DNA from: Hyphomicrobium sp. | GTDB taxonomy: Bacteria > Pseudomonadota > Alphaproteobacteria > Rhizobiales > Hyphomicrobiaceae | DNA: 49,947 nt | Direction: 5' to 3' | Assembly (NCBI GenBank): GCA_030148725.1 | Contig: JASBSU010000026.1 | Location: 1 to 49,947 of the forward strand | Shown here: piece by piece, positions 10,655 through 20,014 of the stretch | Layout of the letters: the number at the start of each line of letters is the position of its first letter | How positions within the stretch are numbered: position 1 is the first letter of the stretch | The notes under the pieces: generated by a model | Databases searched by the model: none | The model's input: the letters and a program-made list of their open reading frames with translations, nothing else | Told to the model about the DNA's origin: nothing | Position numbers and translations under genes: made by a program

Positions 10655-10951
10655 ATGAACGACGACATCGAGATACGGCGCCGACGCGCCGCGTATCGCG
10701 CATCGCACCGTGGCACCAAGGAGATGGACATCATCCTGGGCCGCTTCGCCGAGGCGCGCCTTCCGGGCATGTCGGAAAGCCAGTTGTCGACGTTCGAGCG
10801 CTTCCTCGCGCTGTCCGATCCGCTGATCACCGCCTGGTTCAACGGCGCCGAAGACGCCGCAGAGGCCGGTGAATTTGAAACCTGGGTCGCCGATCTGCGC
10901 GCCCATCATGGATTGCCTTCGCCCGCATCCGGCAAGCAACTGGAGACCTGA
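10655..10951 (+). CDS. sdhE: FAD assembly factor SdhE
   Basis: SdhE/SDH5 proteins promote covalent FAD attachment to the succinate dehydrogenase flavoprotein SdhA. This 98-residue protein has the diagnostic RGxxE motif at residues 19-23 (RGTKEMD), followed by ILGRF and the helical bundle sequence LSTFERFLALSDPLITAWF that the family (PF03937, formerly DUF339/YgfY) shows. The short length is normal. Its stop overlaps the mfd start by one base (TGATG), so translation is likely coupled. The location beside mfd and recG is a common alphaproteobacterial arrangement, to my knowledge, and not a functional link to succinate dehydrogenase genes. Confidence 0.92.
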   Translation: MNDDIEIRRRRAAYRASHRGTKEMDIILGRFAEARLPGMSESQLSTFERFLALSDPLITAWFNGAEDAAEAGEFETWVADLRAHHGLPSPASGKQLET

Positions 10952-13900
10952 TGACGACCCGCGGCACTGAGGAAAAGCGTACCGCGTGGACCGTCGCCGG
11001 CGTCCCCGAAGGGCTCGACGCGCTGGTGCTCGCCCAGTTGGTCGGCGAGGCTGGCGCCGACAATCCGCCCGGCACGCTGCTGCACGTCGCGCGTGATGAC
11101 CGCCGCATCGAGGCACTGGAGCAGGGGCTTTCGTTCTTTGCGCCGCAGGTGCGCGTCATTACGTTCCCCGCATGGGATACGGTGCCCTACGATCGCGTCG
11201 GCCCCTCGTCCGACATCGTCGCGCAGCGCATGGCTTCACTCGCCAAGCTCGCGATCGCATCACGCAAGCATCCGACCGTCGTGCTGACGACCGTCAACTC
11301 GGTTCTGCAGCGGATTCCCTCACGCGCCTTCATCAAGCAGACCACCAAGGCGATGGCGCCCGGCCAGCGCATCGACATGGCGCGCCTCACGCAGCGCCTG
11401 ACGCGCATGGGCTATACCCGCTCGGGCACCGTCATGGAGGCGGGCGAATTCGCGGTGCGCGGCGGCATTCTGGATTTCTATCCGCCGGGCCGCGCCACGC
11501 CGGTACGCCTCGATTTCTTTGGCGACACGCTCGAAAGCATCAAGTCCTTCGACGTCAAGACGCAGCGTTCCGAGAAGGCGGTGCAGAAGCTCGCGCTCAT
11601 GCCGGTGAGCGAAGTCGCATTCGGCGAGGAGGCTGAGAAGCTGTTCCGTGCCCGTTATGTCGAGCTGTTCGGGGGCGCAACTGGCGATGATCCGCTCTAT
11701 GAGGCGATCAGCACCGGGCATCGCTATCCCGGACAGGAGCACTGGTTGCCGCTGTTTCACGAGCAGCTTGAAACCCTGTTCGATTATCTCCCCGGCGTGC
11801 CGGTCAGCTTCGATCATCGCGCCGATGAATCAGCGGCGAGCCGCTTCGACCAGATCGCTGAGCACTACGACGCGCGCCGCGAGGCGCTCGAGGAAGAGAA
11901 GTTCGGTGGACCGCCCTATAAGCCGGTGCCGGCCGACCGCATGTTCCTCGACCGCATCGAGTATGCGAAGGCGATTGGCGCCCGTCGTTCGTTCCGCCTG
12001 ACGCCGTTCGAGGAAGCCGATGCGCCGCATGTGCGCTCCTGGCGCGGACGCGGCGGCCGCACCTTCGCCGCCGAGCGCCAGCAGGGCGACGTCAACGTGT
12101 TCGACGCCGTGGTCGGACACATCCGCCGCATCCAGGGCGAACAGCGCCGCGTGATCGTCACCTCATGGACCCCCGGCGCGCGCGAGCGGCTGGTGACGCT
12201 CCTCACCGATCACGGACTGAAAGACGTAAAGCGCGTCGAATCCTACGCCGACGCGCTGGCGTTGCCCGGAACAGCGACGGGCGTCGGCGTCCTCGGTATG
12301 GAGCAGGGTTTCGAAACGCCCGAGCTCGCCGTCATCGGCGAGCAGGACATCCTGGGCGACCGCCTGGTGCGCCCGCGCCGCAAGCAGCGGTCGGCCGTCG
12401 ACGTTCTCACTGAAGCGACGAGCCTGTCCGTCGGCGACCTCGTCGTTCACTCTGACCACGGCATCGGCCGCTTCGCCGGCCTGAAAACGATCACCGTCCT
12501 CAACGCCCCACACGATTGCCTCGAGCTGCACTATGCCGGCGGCGACAAGCTGTTCCTGCCGGTCGAGAACATCGAGCTTCTGTCGCGCTACGGCGCTGAC
12601 GAGTCCGATTCCCAGCTCGACAAGCTCGGCGGCGTCGCCTGGCAGTCGCGCAAGGCGAAGCTCAAGAAGCGCCTGCGCGAGATCGCTTCCGAACTCATCA
12701 AGATCGCCGCTCTGCGCCAGCTCAAGGAAGCGCCGGCTCTCGCAACGCCCGAAGGCGCCTACGACGAGTTCGTCGCGCGGTTCCCCTACGAGGAGACCGA
12801 GGACCAGGAAACCAGCATCGAATCCGTCCTCACCGATCTGGGTGCCGGCCGGCCTATGGACCGGCTCGTGTGCGGCGACGTCGGCTTCGGCAAGACCGAG
12901 GTTGCTCTGCGCGCCGCATTCGTCGCGGCGATGAACGGCTTGCAAGTCGCGGTCGTCGTTCCGACGACGCTGCTGTCGCGCCAGCACTTCAAGACCTTCA
13001 CTGAGCGCTTCAAGGGGCTCCCCATTGCTGTCGCACAGGCATCGCGTCTCGTCGGCGCCAAAGAGCTGAACGAAGTGAAGGAGGGGCTCAAGTCCGGCTC
13101 CATCGACATCGTCGTCGGCACGCACGCGCTGCTTGGAAAGCAGATTGAGTTCAAGCGGCTCGGCCTTCTCATCATCGACGAGGAGCAGCACTTCGGCGTC
13201 GGTCATAAGGAGCGGCTGAAGAAGCTGCGGGAGGACGTGCACGTGCTGACACTGTCGGCAACGCCCATTCCGCGCACATTGCAGCTCGCGCTCACCGGCG
13301 TGCGCGAGTTGTCACTCATCACCACGCCGCCGGTCGACCGCCTTGCGGTGCGCACCTACATTTCACCTTTCGACCCGATCATCGTGCGCGACGCCTTGCG
13401 GCGCGAGCGCTACCGCGGCGGCCAGAGTTTCTACGTCGCCCCGCGCATCTCCGACCTCGACGACATCGCCGAGTTCCTGCGCGAGGCCGTGCCCGAGCTG
13501 ACGTTCGCGCGCGCCACCGGCCAACTGACGCCGGGCGAGCTGGAAGACGTGATGACCGCCTTTTACGACGGCAAGTACGACATCCTGTTGTCGACGCCGA
13601 TCGTCGAATCCGGCCTCGACCTCCCGAACGCCAATACGCTCATCGTGCATCGCGCCGACATGTTCGGCCTCGCCCAGCTCTATCAGCTCCGTGGCCGCGT
13701 CGGCCGTTCCAAGGCGCGCGCCTATGCCTACATCACGACGCCGGTCGGCAAGGCGCTGACCGAGGGCGCCGACAAGCGCCTCAAGGTTCTGCAATCGCTC
13801 GACACGCTCGGCGCCGGCTTCTCGCTCGCCTCGCACGATCTCGACATCCGCGGCGCCGGCAACCTTCTCGGCGAGGAGCAGTCGGGTCACATCCGAGAGG

Positions 13901-14451
13901 TCGGCTTCGAACTCTATCAGTCGATGCTGGAGGAGGCCGTCGCCTCGATGAAGGGCGGCGACCTCGAAGAAGCGGCGACCGATCAGTGGAGCCCGACGAT
14001 TTCTCTCGGCACTTCGGTGCTCATCCCCGAGGCTTACGTCGCCGATCTACAACTGCGCCTCGGTCTGTACCGCCGCCTCTCGACCCTTGAGACGCGCGAG
14101 GAGATCGACAACTTCGCGTCCGAGCTGGTCGACCGCTTTGGCCCGTTGCCGGAAGAGGTCGAACACCTGCTCGACGTCATGGAGATCAAGGCGCTCTGTC
14201 GCCAGGCTGGCGTTGCACAGGTCGATGCCGGTCCGCGTGGAGCGGTCGTCTCCATCTACCGCAATCAGTTCGCCAATCCCGAAGGCCTCGTGCAGCTCGT
14301 GACGGCATCGCGCGGGCTGATCAAGGTGCAGCCGGACCAGAAGCTTGTCTTCCGTGCCGAGTGGGATCTCCCGAGCGACCGCCTGAAGGGCGTGCGCGGC
14401 TTCGTCGGCCAGCTTGCAGCGGTAGCCTCAAAGGCGAAGAAGGCGGCATAG
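10951..14451 (+). CDS. mfd: Transcription-repair coupling factor Mfd
   Basis: Mfd removes RNA polymerase stalled at DNA lesions and recruits UvrA for nucleotide excision repair. The 1166-residue length matches the family (1148 in E. coli). Visible in order are a UvrB-like N-terminal module (PAWDTVPYDRVGPSSDIVAQ, RGGILDFYPPG), the RNA-polymerase interaction domain around LVVHSDHGIGRFAGL, a RecG-like translocase with Walker A GDVGFGKTEVALRAAF, the DEEQ box IIDEEQHFGVGHKERLK, LSATPIPRTL, QLYQLRGRVGRSKARAYAY, and the family C-terminal TRCF domain near SLGTSVLIPEAYVADLQLRL. It is translationally coupled to sdhE. Confidence 0.98.
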   Translation: MTTRGTEEKRTAWTVAGVPEGLDALVLAQLVGEAGADNPPGTLLHVARDDRRIEALEQGLSFFAPQVRVITFPAWDTVPYDRVGPSSDIVAQRMASLAKLAIASRKHPTVVLTTVNSVLQRIPSRAFIKQTTKAMAPGQRIDMARLTQRLTRMGYTRSGTVMEAGEFAVRGGILDFYPPGRATPVRLDFFGDTLESIKSFDVKTQRSEKAVQKLALMPVSEVAFGEEAEKLFRARYVELFGGATGDDPLYEAISTGHRYPGQEHWLPLFHEQLETLFDYLPGVPVSFDHRADESAASRFDQIAEHYDARREALEEEKFGGPPYKPVPADRMFLDRIEYAKAIGARRSFRLTPFEEADAPHVRSWRGRGGRTFAAERQQGDVNVFDAVVGHIRRIQGEQRRVIVTSWTPGARERLVTLLTDHGLKDVKRVESYADALALPGTATGVGVLGMEQGFETPELAVIGEQDILGDRLVRPRRKQRSAVDVLTEATSLSVGDLVVHSDHGIGRFAGLKTITVLNAPHDCLELHYAGGDKLFLPVENIELLSRYGADESDSQLDKLGGVAWQSRKAKLKKRLREIASELIKIAALRQLKEAPALATPEGAYDEFVARFPYEETEDQETSIESVLTDLGAGRPMDRLVCGDVGFGKTEVALRAAFVAAMNGLQVAVVVPTTLLSRQHFKTFTERFKGLPIAVAQASRLVGAKELNEVKEGLKSGSIDIVVGTHALLGKQIEFKRLGLLIIDEEQHFGVGHKERLKKLREDVHVLTLSATPIPRTLQLALTGVRELSLITTPPVDRLAVRTYISPFDPIIVRDALRRERYRGGQSFYVAPRISDLDDIAEFLREAVPELTFARATGQLTPGELEDVMTAFYDGKYDILLSTPIVESGLDLPNANTLIVHRADMFGLAQLYQLRGRVGRSKARAYAYITTPVGKALTEGADKRLKVLQSLDTLGAGFSLASHDLDIRGAGNLLGEEQSGHIREVGFELYQSMLEEAVASMKGGDLEEAATDQWSPTISLGTSVLIPEAYVADLQLRLGLYRRLSTLETREEIDNFASELVDRFGPLPEEVEHLLDVMEIKALCRQAGVAQVDAGPRGAVVSIYRNQFANPEGLVQLVTASRGLIKVQPDQKLVFRAEWDLPSDRLKGVRGFVGQLAAVASKAKKAA

Positions 14452-14575
14452 CGCGTTTTGCAATCGACGGCATGGACACCGGGCGGGCCTATGCTCGCCC
14501 GAACGACATCTCCTGTGCGTCGAATCCGACTCACGGTATGCAATGAGCAATCGTTCGTGGGCAATCGGGGCCACC

Positions 14576-15406
14576 ATGAGAACGGCTTACGTGGCGGCAA
14601 TTGCAGCCGCTGTCGCAGTGGCGACGTCGAGCGCACGCGCCGACGGCTACGAGCCGCAGGTCGTGATGGTGGCGGCCCCGACTTTCGCTGGCGGCTATAT
14701 CGGCCTCAATGCCGGTGGCGCGTGGGGCTCGTCCGACTATTCGACCGATCCGGGATGCCCAAGTTCGACGTTAGCCGTTTTCTGCGACGCGGCCGCAACT
14801 TCCGCAGTAAACGGGCCAGCCGTCGCGAGAAGCGGCACAGGCAGTCTCTCCAGCAGCGGATTCAAGGGCGGCATCCAGGCTGGATACAATTGGCAAGTGG
14901 GCCGCATCGTCTTCGGCGGCGAAGGCGATTTCGGCGCCTTTAGCCTTGGAAAATCGGTGAACCCGACTGGGGTGTTTCCGGAGGCATTCCTCGGCACGAG
15001 CTATTCGCTGACGGAGAGCATGTCGACCGACTGGCTCATCACGGTGCGCGGGCGTCTCGGCGTAACGGTAGCGCCGCAGCTTCTGCTTTACGGAACGGCG
15101 GGCGTCGCACTGACAGATTTCCAGTTCTCAACCAGCTACGCCGACAACGCCATCGACTCCACGTTTCCTGGCGGAGCCGGCTCCACCAGCATCTCGAACG
15201 TCATAACCGGCTGGACGATCGGCGGCGGTGGCGAGTGGCTGCTCGACGGCCGCTGGTCGATCAAGGCGGAATACCTCTACATCGACTTCGGCTCGACCAA
15301 CATTCCCGTCGCCCTGAGCAACACTGAGGACTATACGCAGACGATGTCGGTCGACGCCGACCTCTCCGCGCAAGTTGCTCGTGTCGGCGTCAACTATCGC
15401 CCTTGA
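14576..15406 (+). CDS. Outer-membrane beta-barrel protein, Omp25/OmpA-like
   Basis: An ATG at 14543 extends the frame, but the signal peptide MRTAYVAAIAAAVAVATSSARA starts at ATG 14576, which I prefer (276 residues). The mature protein has alternating hydrophobic strands typical of an eight-stranded barrel: GGYIGLNAGGAWG, GGIQAGYNWQVGRIVFGGEG, VRGRLGVTVAPQLLLYGTAG, WTIGGGGEWLLDGRWSIKAE and the closing strand VARVGVNYRP. This resembles the Omp25/porin-family outer-membrane proteins abundant in Hyphomicrobiales. These are structural outer-membrane proteins; a transport function has not been shown for most. Two cysteines (PGCP, VFCDA) in the first large loop may be disulfide-bonded. Confidence 0.82.
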   Translation: MRTAYVAAIAAAVAVATSSARADGYEPQVVMVAAPTFAGGYIGLNAGGAWGSSDYSTDPGCPSSTLAVFCDAAATSAVNGPAVARSGTGSLSSSGFKGGIQAGYNWQVGRIVFGGEGDFGAFSLGKSVNPTGVFPEAFLGTSYSLTESMSTDWLITVRGRLGVTVAPQLLLYGTAGVALTDFQFSTSYADNAIDSTFPGGAGSTSISNVITGWTIGGGGEWLLDGRWSIKAEYLYIDFGSTNIPVALSNTEDYTQTMSVDADLSAQVARVGVNYRP

Positions 15407-15420
15407 TGCGAGGCGGCAGG

Positions 15421-16968
15421 TCAGCTGATCGTTGAAGCTTCCGGCAGCCTCAGAGCCGAGCGCATGATCTTGCCGTTCGCCGTACGCGGCAGCGCTTCGA
15501 CAAACACGATCGCGCGCGGCCGCTTGTAACCCGCGAGCCTCTCGGCCGCGAAACTCTCGATTGCCGCGGCGTCCTTCGGCGCGCCCGCCTGCAGCACGAC
15601 AAAAGCCGCGATGATGCTGACGTCAGCGCGAACCCGCGCCTCGGCGCAAGCGACTTCCGCCACGAACGGATGTTCCGCCAGCACCGCCTCGACCTCCAGC
15701 GGCGACACGCGGTAGCCGAGCGCCTTCATCAGGTCGTTGGCTCGGCCACGATGATAGACGTAGCCGTCTGAATCGATGCTCGCGAGATCGCCGCCGACGA
15801 ACCATTCGCCGCGATAGACGACCGCCTCTTCGTCCGGTCGACGCCAATAACCGAGCATCAATCCGGGATCGGAGCGATGCACGGCGAGCATGCCTTCTTC
15901 TCCGGCGGGTAACGGATCGTCGCCGCCATCCACCGGCAGCACCGCGATGCGACGTCCAGGCTGAGCCCGGCCAACTGCGCCGCTCCTGCGCGGTGTCTCG
16001 GGCCCGCTCGACACGTAAGTCGAGATCTCGCTCATGCCGAGTGCCTCATAGAGCGGGCGCCCTGTGCGCGCTTCCCATTCTTCGAATAACCCTGGAGGTG
16101 GACTTTCACCCGCCATCAGGCCGTGCCGCAGCGCGCCGACTTCCGAGGGGAGGGGGTTGCCGTATTTCAGCATCTGACGATAGACGCCCGGCACACCTGC
16201 AAAGAGCGTGGCGCCCGTTTCCCGTATGAGACGCGGCCAAAGCGCCGGATCCTTTTCGCCGGTGTAGACGATGGATGTCGCGCCGTTGGCCCACGGATCG
16301 GTAAGGCCGGTGCCGAGCGTGAACGTCCAGTTGAACGCGCCTGCATGCAGCATCCGGTCGGCAGGCGTGATGCCATACCAGCCACGATACATGGGCCGCC
16401 GCCCGAATGCCGAGCGCTGAGCATGCAGCACCCCTTTCGGCGATGCCGTGGTGCCGGACGTATAGATGAGAAACGCCGGATCGTCGGCGCCGGTATCCGC
16501 GTAGGATGCGCGTGGCGCTTCGTGCAGCATGCGCGCGATGTCGTCTGGACCGAACACGCGCACATCGCCGGGCAGAGCGCCGATGGCGAGACCGTCGGCA
16601 AGCGCGATGGCTTCCGCCCCACTGTCCCGAAGCATGAACAGGACTTCGCGTTCGGTGAGCTGCGTCGATGTCGGCAAAGGAACGAACCCGCCGGCTATCG
16701 CGCCGAAGAACAGCAGCGCGTAGGCGCTCGTATTGTCGAGTCGGATGAGAATCCGCGCGCCCGGCCTCAGCCCCGCTTCGCTCAGTCCCGCTGCAATGCG
16801 CAGGACAGCATCTTCGATGCCAGCAAACGTCCAGCTTTCGGCAGGTGCGGCCCCAGCCTCTCCGACGACGAAGAGCGCCGGAGCGTTCGGACGCGATGCT
16901 GCTGCACGGCCGATCGCATAAGCGGCCATGTTAAAGCGCGCAGGAACGATGGGTTCGTTGTCGTTCAT
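15421..16968 (-). CDS. AMP-forming acyl-CoA synthetase-like enzyme
   Basis: The start at 16968 overlaps the stop of the upstream binding-protein gene in an ATGA, which I prefer over the longer 16986 start. The 515-residue protein has the ANL superfamily motifs: P-loop LIYTSGTTASPKG (A3), YEALGMSEIS (A5), GGDLASIDSDGYVYHRGRAN (A7/A8), LGYRVSPLEVEAVL, and the catalytic lysine motif PRTANGKIMR (A10). It therefore activates a carboxylate as an acyl-adenylate, most likely passing it to CoA. The benzoate/acetyl-CoA ligase-like subgroup is possible, but the substrate cannot be read from sequence. Coupling to a peptide-type binding protein suggests that the ligand taken up might be an acid used by this enzyme (inference). 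Confidence 0.88.
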   Translation of the reverse strand: MNDNEPIVPARFNMAAYAIGRAAASRPNAPALFVVGEAGAAPAESWTFAGIEDAVLRIAAGLSEAGLRPGARILIRLDNTSAYALLFFGAIAGGFVPLPTSTQLTEREVLFMLRDSGAEAIALADGLAIGALPGDVRVFGPDDIARMLHEAPRASYADTGADDPAFLIYTSGTTASPKGVLHAQRSAFGRRPMYRGWYGITPADRMLHAGAFNWTFTLGTGLTDPWANGATSIVYTGEKDPALWPRLIRETGATLFAGVPGVYRQMLKYGNPLPSEVGALRHGLMAGESPPPGLFEEWEARTGRPLYEALGMSEISTYVSSGPETPRRSGAVGRAQPGRRIAVLPVDGGDDPLPAGEEGMLAVHRSDPGLMLGYWRRPDEEAVVYRGEWFVGGDLASIDSDGYVYHRGRANDLMKALGYRVSPLEVEAVLAEHPFVAEVACAEARVRADVSIIAAFVVLQAGAPKDAAAIESFAAERLAGYKRPRAIVFVEALPRTANGKIMRSALRLPEASTIS

Positions 16969-18764
16969 TTCTTGTCCGTCGCCCACCAGCTATCGACGCT
17001 ATAGCCGAAGAGCGGCGTCGCCTCCGGATGTTGCAGGCGGGTCCAGTACGAGACCCACTGCTTAGGTATGTAGAACAGCGGAATGACATAGTCGCCCGAC
17101 AGCAGAACGCGATCGAGGGCGCGCACCGCTGACACGAAATCCGGCTCGCTCTTCGCTGCCAATAGCGCATCGATCATCGCATCGGCAGCCGGGTTCTCCA
17201 CCCCTGCAAAATTATAGGTGCCCGGCACTTTTGCTGATTGGACCGACCAGCGGAACAGCTGCTCGTTGCCCGGCGACAGCGACGACGTCCACGTGTTCTG
17301 GATCATATCGTAGTCGTAGTTGGTCAGTCGCTGCTGATACTGCGAGCTGTCGACGAAGCGCACGTTCACCTTGATGCCGAGCCGTTCCACGTCACGCGCG
17401 AACGAAAGCAATAGACCTTCCTGCGCCGTCGTCACGGCCAGGATCTCGAACTCGAGCTGACGTCGGTTCTCGCGGCTGACGAGCTTGCCACCGGCCAGTT
17501 CATAGCCGGCGTCCTGCAGCAGTTGAAACGCGCGCTGCTGGTTCTCGCGGCTCCGGCCGGAGCCATCCGTCGAAGGAAAGCGGTACGTCCCTTCCATGAT
17601 CTCCGGTTTGACCGCTTTAGCGAACGGGGAAAGTAGCTCGCGCTCGCGCGCATCAGCGGGGTGCCCGGGCGAAGCGAGGATCGAGCGCTCGAAATAGCTC
17701 TGTGTCCGCGAGTAGAGCCCCGCATAGAGCGTGCGATTGATCCACTCGAAGTCGAACAGGTAGATCAATGCCTCTCTCACGCGCGGGTCGGCGAAAACCT
17801 GCCTCCGCGTGTTGAAGACCAGCGCCGTCATCCCGGCCGGCACGCCGATCTCGAACTCCCGCTTGACCGCTCGCCCGTCCCGGATCGCCGCGAAGTCGTA
17901 TCCGTTGGCCCAACGGCGCGGGTCCTCTTCCGGCCACAGGTCGATCTGCCCCGACTTGAACGCATCGAACATCGCCGAGCCTTCGCGGTAGTAGTCGAAA
18001 CGGATCTCGTCGAAGTTGAAGCGCCCCCGGTTCACCGGAAGGTCACGCCCCCAATAGTTGGGATCGCGCTCGTACGTGACCGAGCGGCCGGCATCGAGCT
18101 TCCCGACGCGATAGGGGCCCGAGCCGATCGGCGGGGTTAGGTTCGTGTTGTCGAACGTATCGGCGTTGATCGCATGTCGCGGCAGCACCGGCATCAGCGC
18201 GATGATGAGCGGGATCTCCCGATCGCCGGCCGCATCGAACGTAAAACGCACGGAGTGATCAGACAGCTTTTCCGATTTCGCGACCTTCGAGAAATAGGTG
18301 CGGTGGTTCGGCCGCCCCTTTTCCTTGAGCAGTTCGAGCGAGAAAATGACGTCGTCGGCCGTGATCGGTTTCCCGTCCGAGAAGTGCGCCTTCGGGTTGA
18401 GATTGAAGACAACCCAAGAGCGGTCTTCGGCGACCTCGATCGTCTCGGCAATGAGGCCATAGAGCGTGAAGGGCTCGTCGAGCCCGCGCGCCATGAGGCT
18501 CTCGATGGTGAAATCGCGAATGCCGGAAACGGGGCTCCCCTTGACGATCAGCGGATTGAGGCTGTCGAACGAGCCGTAGGCTCCGAAGGTTATCCGGCCA
18601 CCCTTCGGCGCCTGCGGATTGACGTAGGAGAAGTGGGAAAAACCCGCAGGCTCCTGCGGCGTCCCGTGCAGCGCGATCGCCGGCTCGGGTGCCGCGCTCG
18701 CCGCACCGGAAAACACCAGCGCCGAGGCGGTAGCCGTGATGAAAAGCATCAACTTGTGCAACAT
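16965..18764 (-). CDS. ABC transporter substrate-binding protein, family 5 (YejA-like)
   Basis: This 599-residue exported protein has a signal peptide (MLHKLMLFITATASALVFSG, cleavage after AASA). It then matches the family 5 extracellular solute-binding fold used for oligopeptides, nickel and related ligands: GGRITFGAYGSFDSLNPLIV, FNLNPKAHFSDGKPITADDV, TPPIGSGPYRVGKLDAGRSV, YERDPNYWGRDLPVNRGRFN, and NYDYDMIQNTWTSSLSPGNE. The block DFEWINRTLYAGLYSRTQSYF resembles YejA-type microcin C/oligopeptide binding proteins. No permease or ATPase gene is adjacent, so the membrane partner is encoded elsewhere or absent. The next gene downstream is an AMP-forming ligase with an ATGA overlap. Confidence 0.9.
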   Translation of the reverse strand: MLHKLMLFITATASALVFSGAASAAPEPAIALHGTPQEPAGFSHFSYVNPQAPKGGRITFGAYGSFDSLNPLIVKGSPVSGIRDFTIESLMARGLDEPFTLYGLIAETIEVAEDRSWVVFNLNPKAHFSDGKPITADDVIFSLELLKEKGRPNHRTYFSKVAKSEKLSDHSVRFTFDAAGDREIPLIIALMPVLPRHAINADTFDNTNLTPPIGSGPYRVGKLDAGRSVTYERDPNYWGRDLPVNRGRFNFDEIRFDYYREGSAMFDAFKSGQIDLWPEEDPRRWANGYDFAAIRDGRAVKREFEIGVPAGMTALVFNTRRQVFADPRVREALIYLFDFEWINRTLYAGLYSRTQSYFERSILASPGHPADARERELLSPFAKAVKPEIMEGTYRFPSTDGSGRSRENQQRAFQLLQDAGYELAGGKLVSRENRRQLEFEILAVTTAQEGLLLSFARDVERLGIKVNVRFVDSSQYQQRLTNYDYDMIQNTWTSSLSPGNEQLFRWSVQSAKVPGTYNFAGVENPAADAMIDALLAAKSEPDFVSAVRALDRVLLSGDYVIPLFYIPKQWVSYWTRLQHPEATPLFGYSVDSWWATDKK

Positions 18765-19068
18765 GCGGGCTCCGGATTTGCCCGCTCGCGGCCCAGGGGC
18801 ATTTTTCCCGTATTACCACAGGTTACCGCGTTGGCCAGGCGCCAGCGTCAGGGCCGGCTGAGACCCCCGCAGTTGCGGGATTGCAACGTTATGTGCAACG
18901 TATGGCCCAATTGCACTTGACGCTTTTTCAACGGCCACGGGATTGCCGTAATCCGGTTCTTACTGCGGCTTCGATGAGCACCGAGCAGCGCCACAGAGCG
19001 CTATTGCGGGCTCGCCAGCGGAGGGATGAGTTGGGTTGGGCCAGCTCTCGAAGAGAGGTTCGTATTCC
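18765..19068. other. Divergent promoter region between binding protein and ialB-like gene
   Basis: This 304-bp region lies between the leftward ABC binding-protein gene and the rightward IalB-family gene. It must carry both promoters. A good Shine-Dalgarno (AAGAGAGG at 19051-19058) precedes the ATG at 19069. I see no RNA gene, repeat or additional coding sequence. Confidence 0.5.
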
Positions 19069-19908
19069 ATGACAAATAACGTTGCGCGCATCCTGGACAA
19101 GGGGCGGGGCGCCCGTGGAGCCGTGGCGATGTGCGCCGCGCTTGGGCTCGCTGCCATTCTCGCCGGCACTCCCGCCGTAGCTCAGGCGCCTGCCGCGCCC
19201 GCAGCGAAAGCACCGGCCGCTAAGGCCGATGGCAAGGACGCTGCCGCCGCTGGTGGATCCAAGAGCGCTTGGGTCAAGCTTTGCGAAAAGGCGCCGTTCA
19301 ATCACAAGGACAAGGACGGCAAGGACGTCAAGGAAGAGAAGAATATCTGCCTCACGCATCATGAGCGTCTCGACGGCAGCACAGGCATGGTGATGGTTTC
19401 GGCCGCTATCCGTGAGATCGAAGGTTCCGACAAGAAGAGCATGATGGTCATGGTGCCGCTCGGCATGGCTCTGCCGCCGGGTCTGCGCGCCGCCGTCTAC
19501 ACGAAGGACCAGTGGGCCAAGGCTGCCAAGAACGAGAAGATCGACGAGAAGACGCTGAAGCCGATCGCTCTCAAGTTCTCGCTGTGCCACGCAGCTGGCT
19601 GCACCGCCGAGGTCGAGGCGACGCCCGAAATCGTCGAGCAGATGAAGACCGGCGGCGGCATCATGGTCATTGCCATGAACGCGGGCGCTCAGCCGATCGG
19701 CTTCCCGGTGCCGCTCGACGGCTTCACCGAGGCCTATGCTGGCAAGCCGGTCGACAACAAGGAATACGCCAAGGCCCGCGGTCAGCTGATGGCTCAGATC
19801 CGCGAGCGTCAGCAGGCAGCTCTCGAGAAGTACAAGGCCGAGCAGATGAAGAACCTGCCCGCGCAGCCCGGCGCAGCTCCGGCCGCCGCTCCTGCCGCCA
19901 AGAAGTAA
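19069..19908 (+). CDS. Invasion-associated locus B (IalB) family protein
   Basis: The start at 19069 is chosen over 19036 because of the Shine-Dalgarno AAGAGAGG about 10 nt upstream. The 279-residue product has an N-terminal export signal (residues about 15-39, GAVAMCAALGLAAILAGTPA) and an Ala/Lys-rich linker. An IalB domain follows, with WVKLCEKAPFN, EEKNICLTHHERLD, MVMVPLGMALPPGLRAAVYT and LKFSLCHAAGCTAEVEATPE; four cysteines probably form two disulfides. IalB proteins are periplasmic proteins named for Bartonella erythrocyte invasion, but they are widespread in non-pathogenic Hyphomicrobiales and their molecular role is unclear. A charged helix and a Pro/Ala tail end the protein. A strong terminator follows. 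Confidence 0.88.
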   Translation: MTNNVARILDKGRGARGAVAMCAALGLAAILAGTPAVAQAPAAPAAKAPAAKADGKDAAAAGGSKSAWVKLCEKAPFNHKDKDGKDVKEEKNICLTHHERLDGSTGMVMVSAAIREIEGSDKKSMMVMVPLGMALPPGLRAAVYTKDQWAKAAKNEKIDEKTLKPIALKFSLCHAAGCTAEVEATPEIVEQMKTGGGIMVIAMNAGAQPIGFPVPLDGFTEAYAGKPVDNKEYAKARGQLMAQIRERQQAALEKYKAEQMKNLPAQPGAAPAAAPAAKK

Positions 19909-19944
19909 TCGCCCGCCGCTGCAAAGCGATCGGCACTAATAGAA

Positions 19945-19975
19945 ACGCCCGGCCTTCGAGCCGGGCGTTTTTTAT
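19945..19975 (+). terminator. Rho-independent terminator after ialB-like gene
   Basis: The stem ACGCCCGGC at 19945-19953 pairs perfectly with GCCGGGCGT at 19960-19968 around the loop CTTCGA, followed by a run of Ts (TTTTTTATTT). It lies 36 bp after the stop codon. Confidence 0.9.
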
Positions 19976-20014
19976 TTCCGCGCGGGTATCGGTAGCGCGT
20001 CACCAGGGGCGTTT

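Noticed and set aside
12163-13242. 359-codon antisense frame within mfd
   Set aside because: It is an Asp/Val/Glu/Leu-rich shadow of the Mfd coding frame without motifs.
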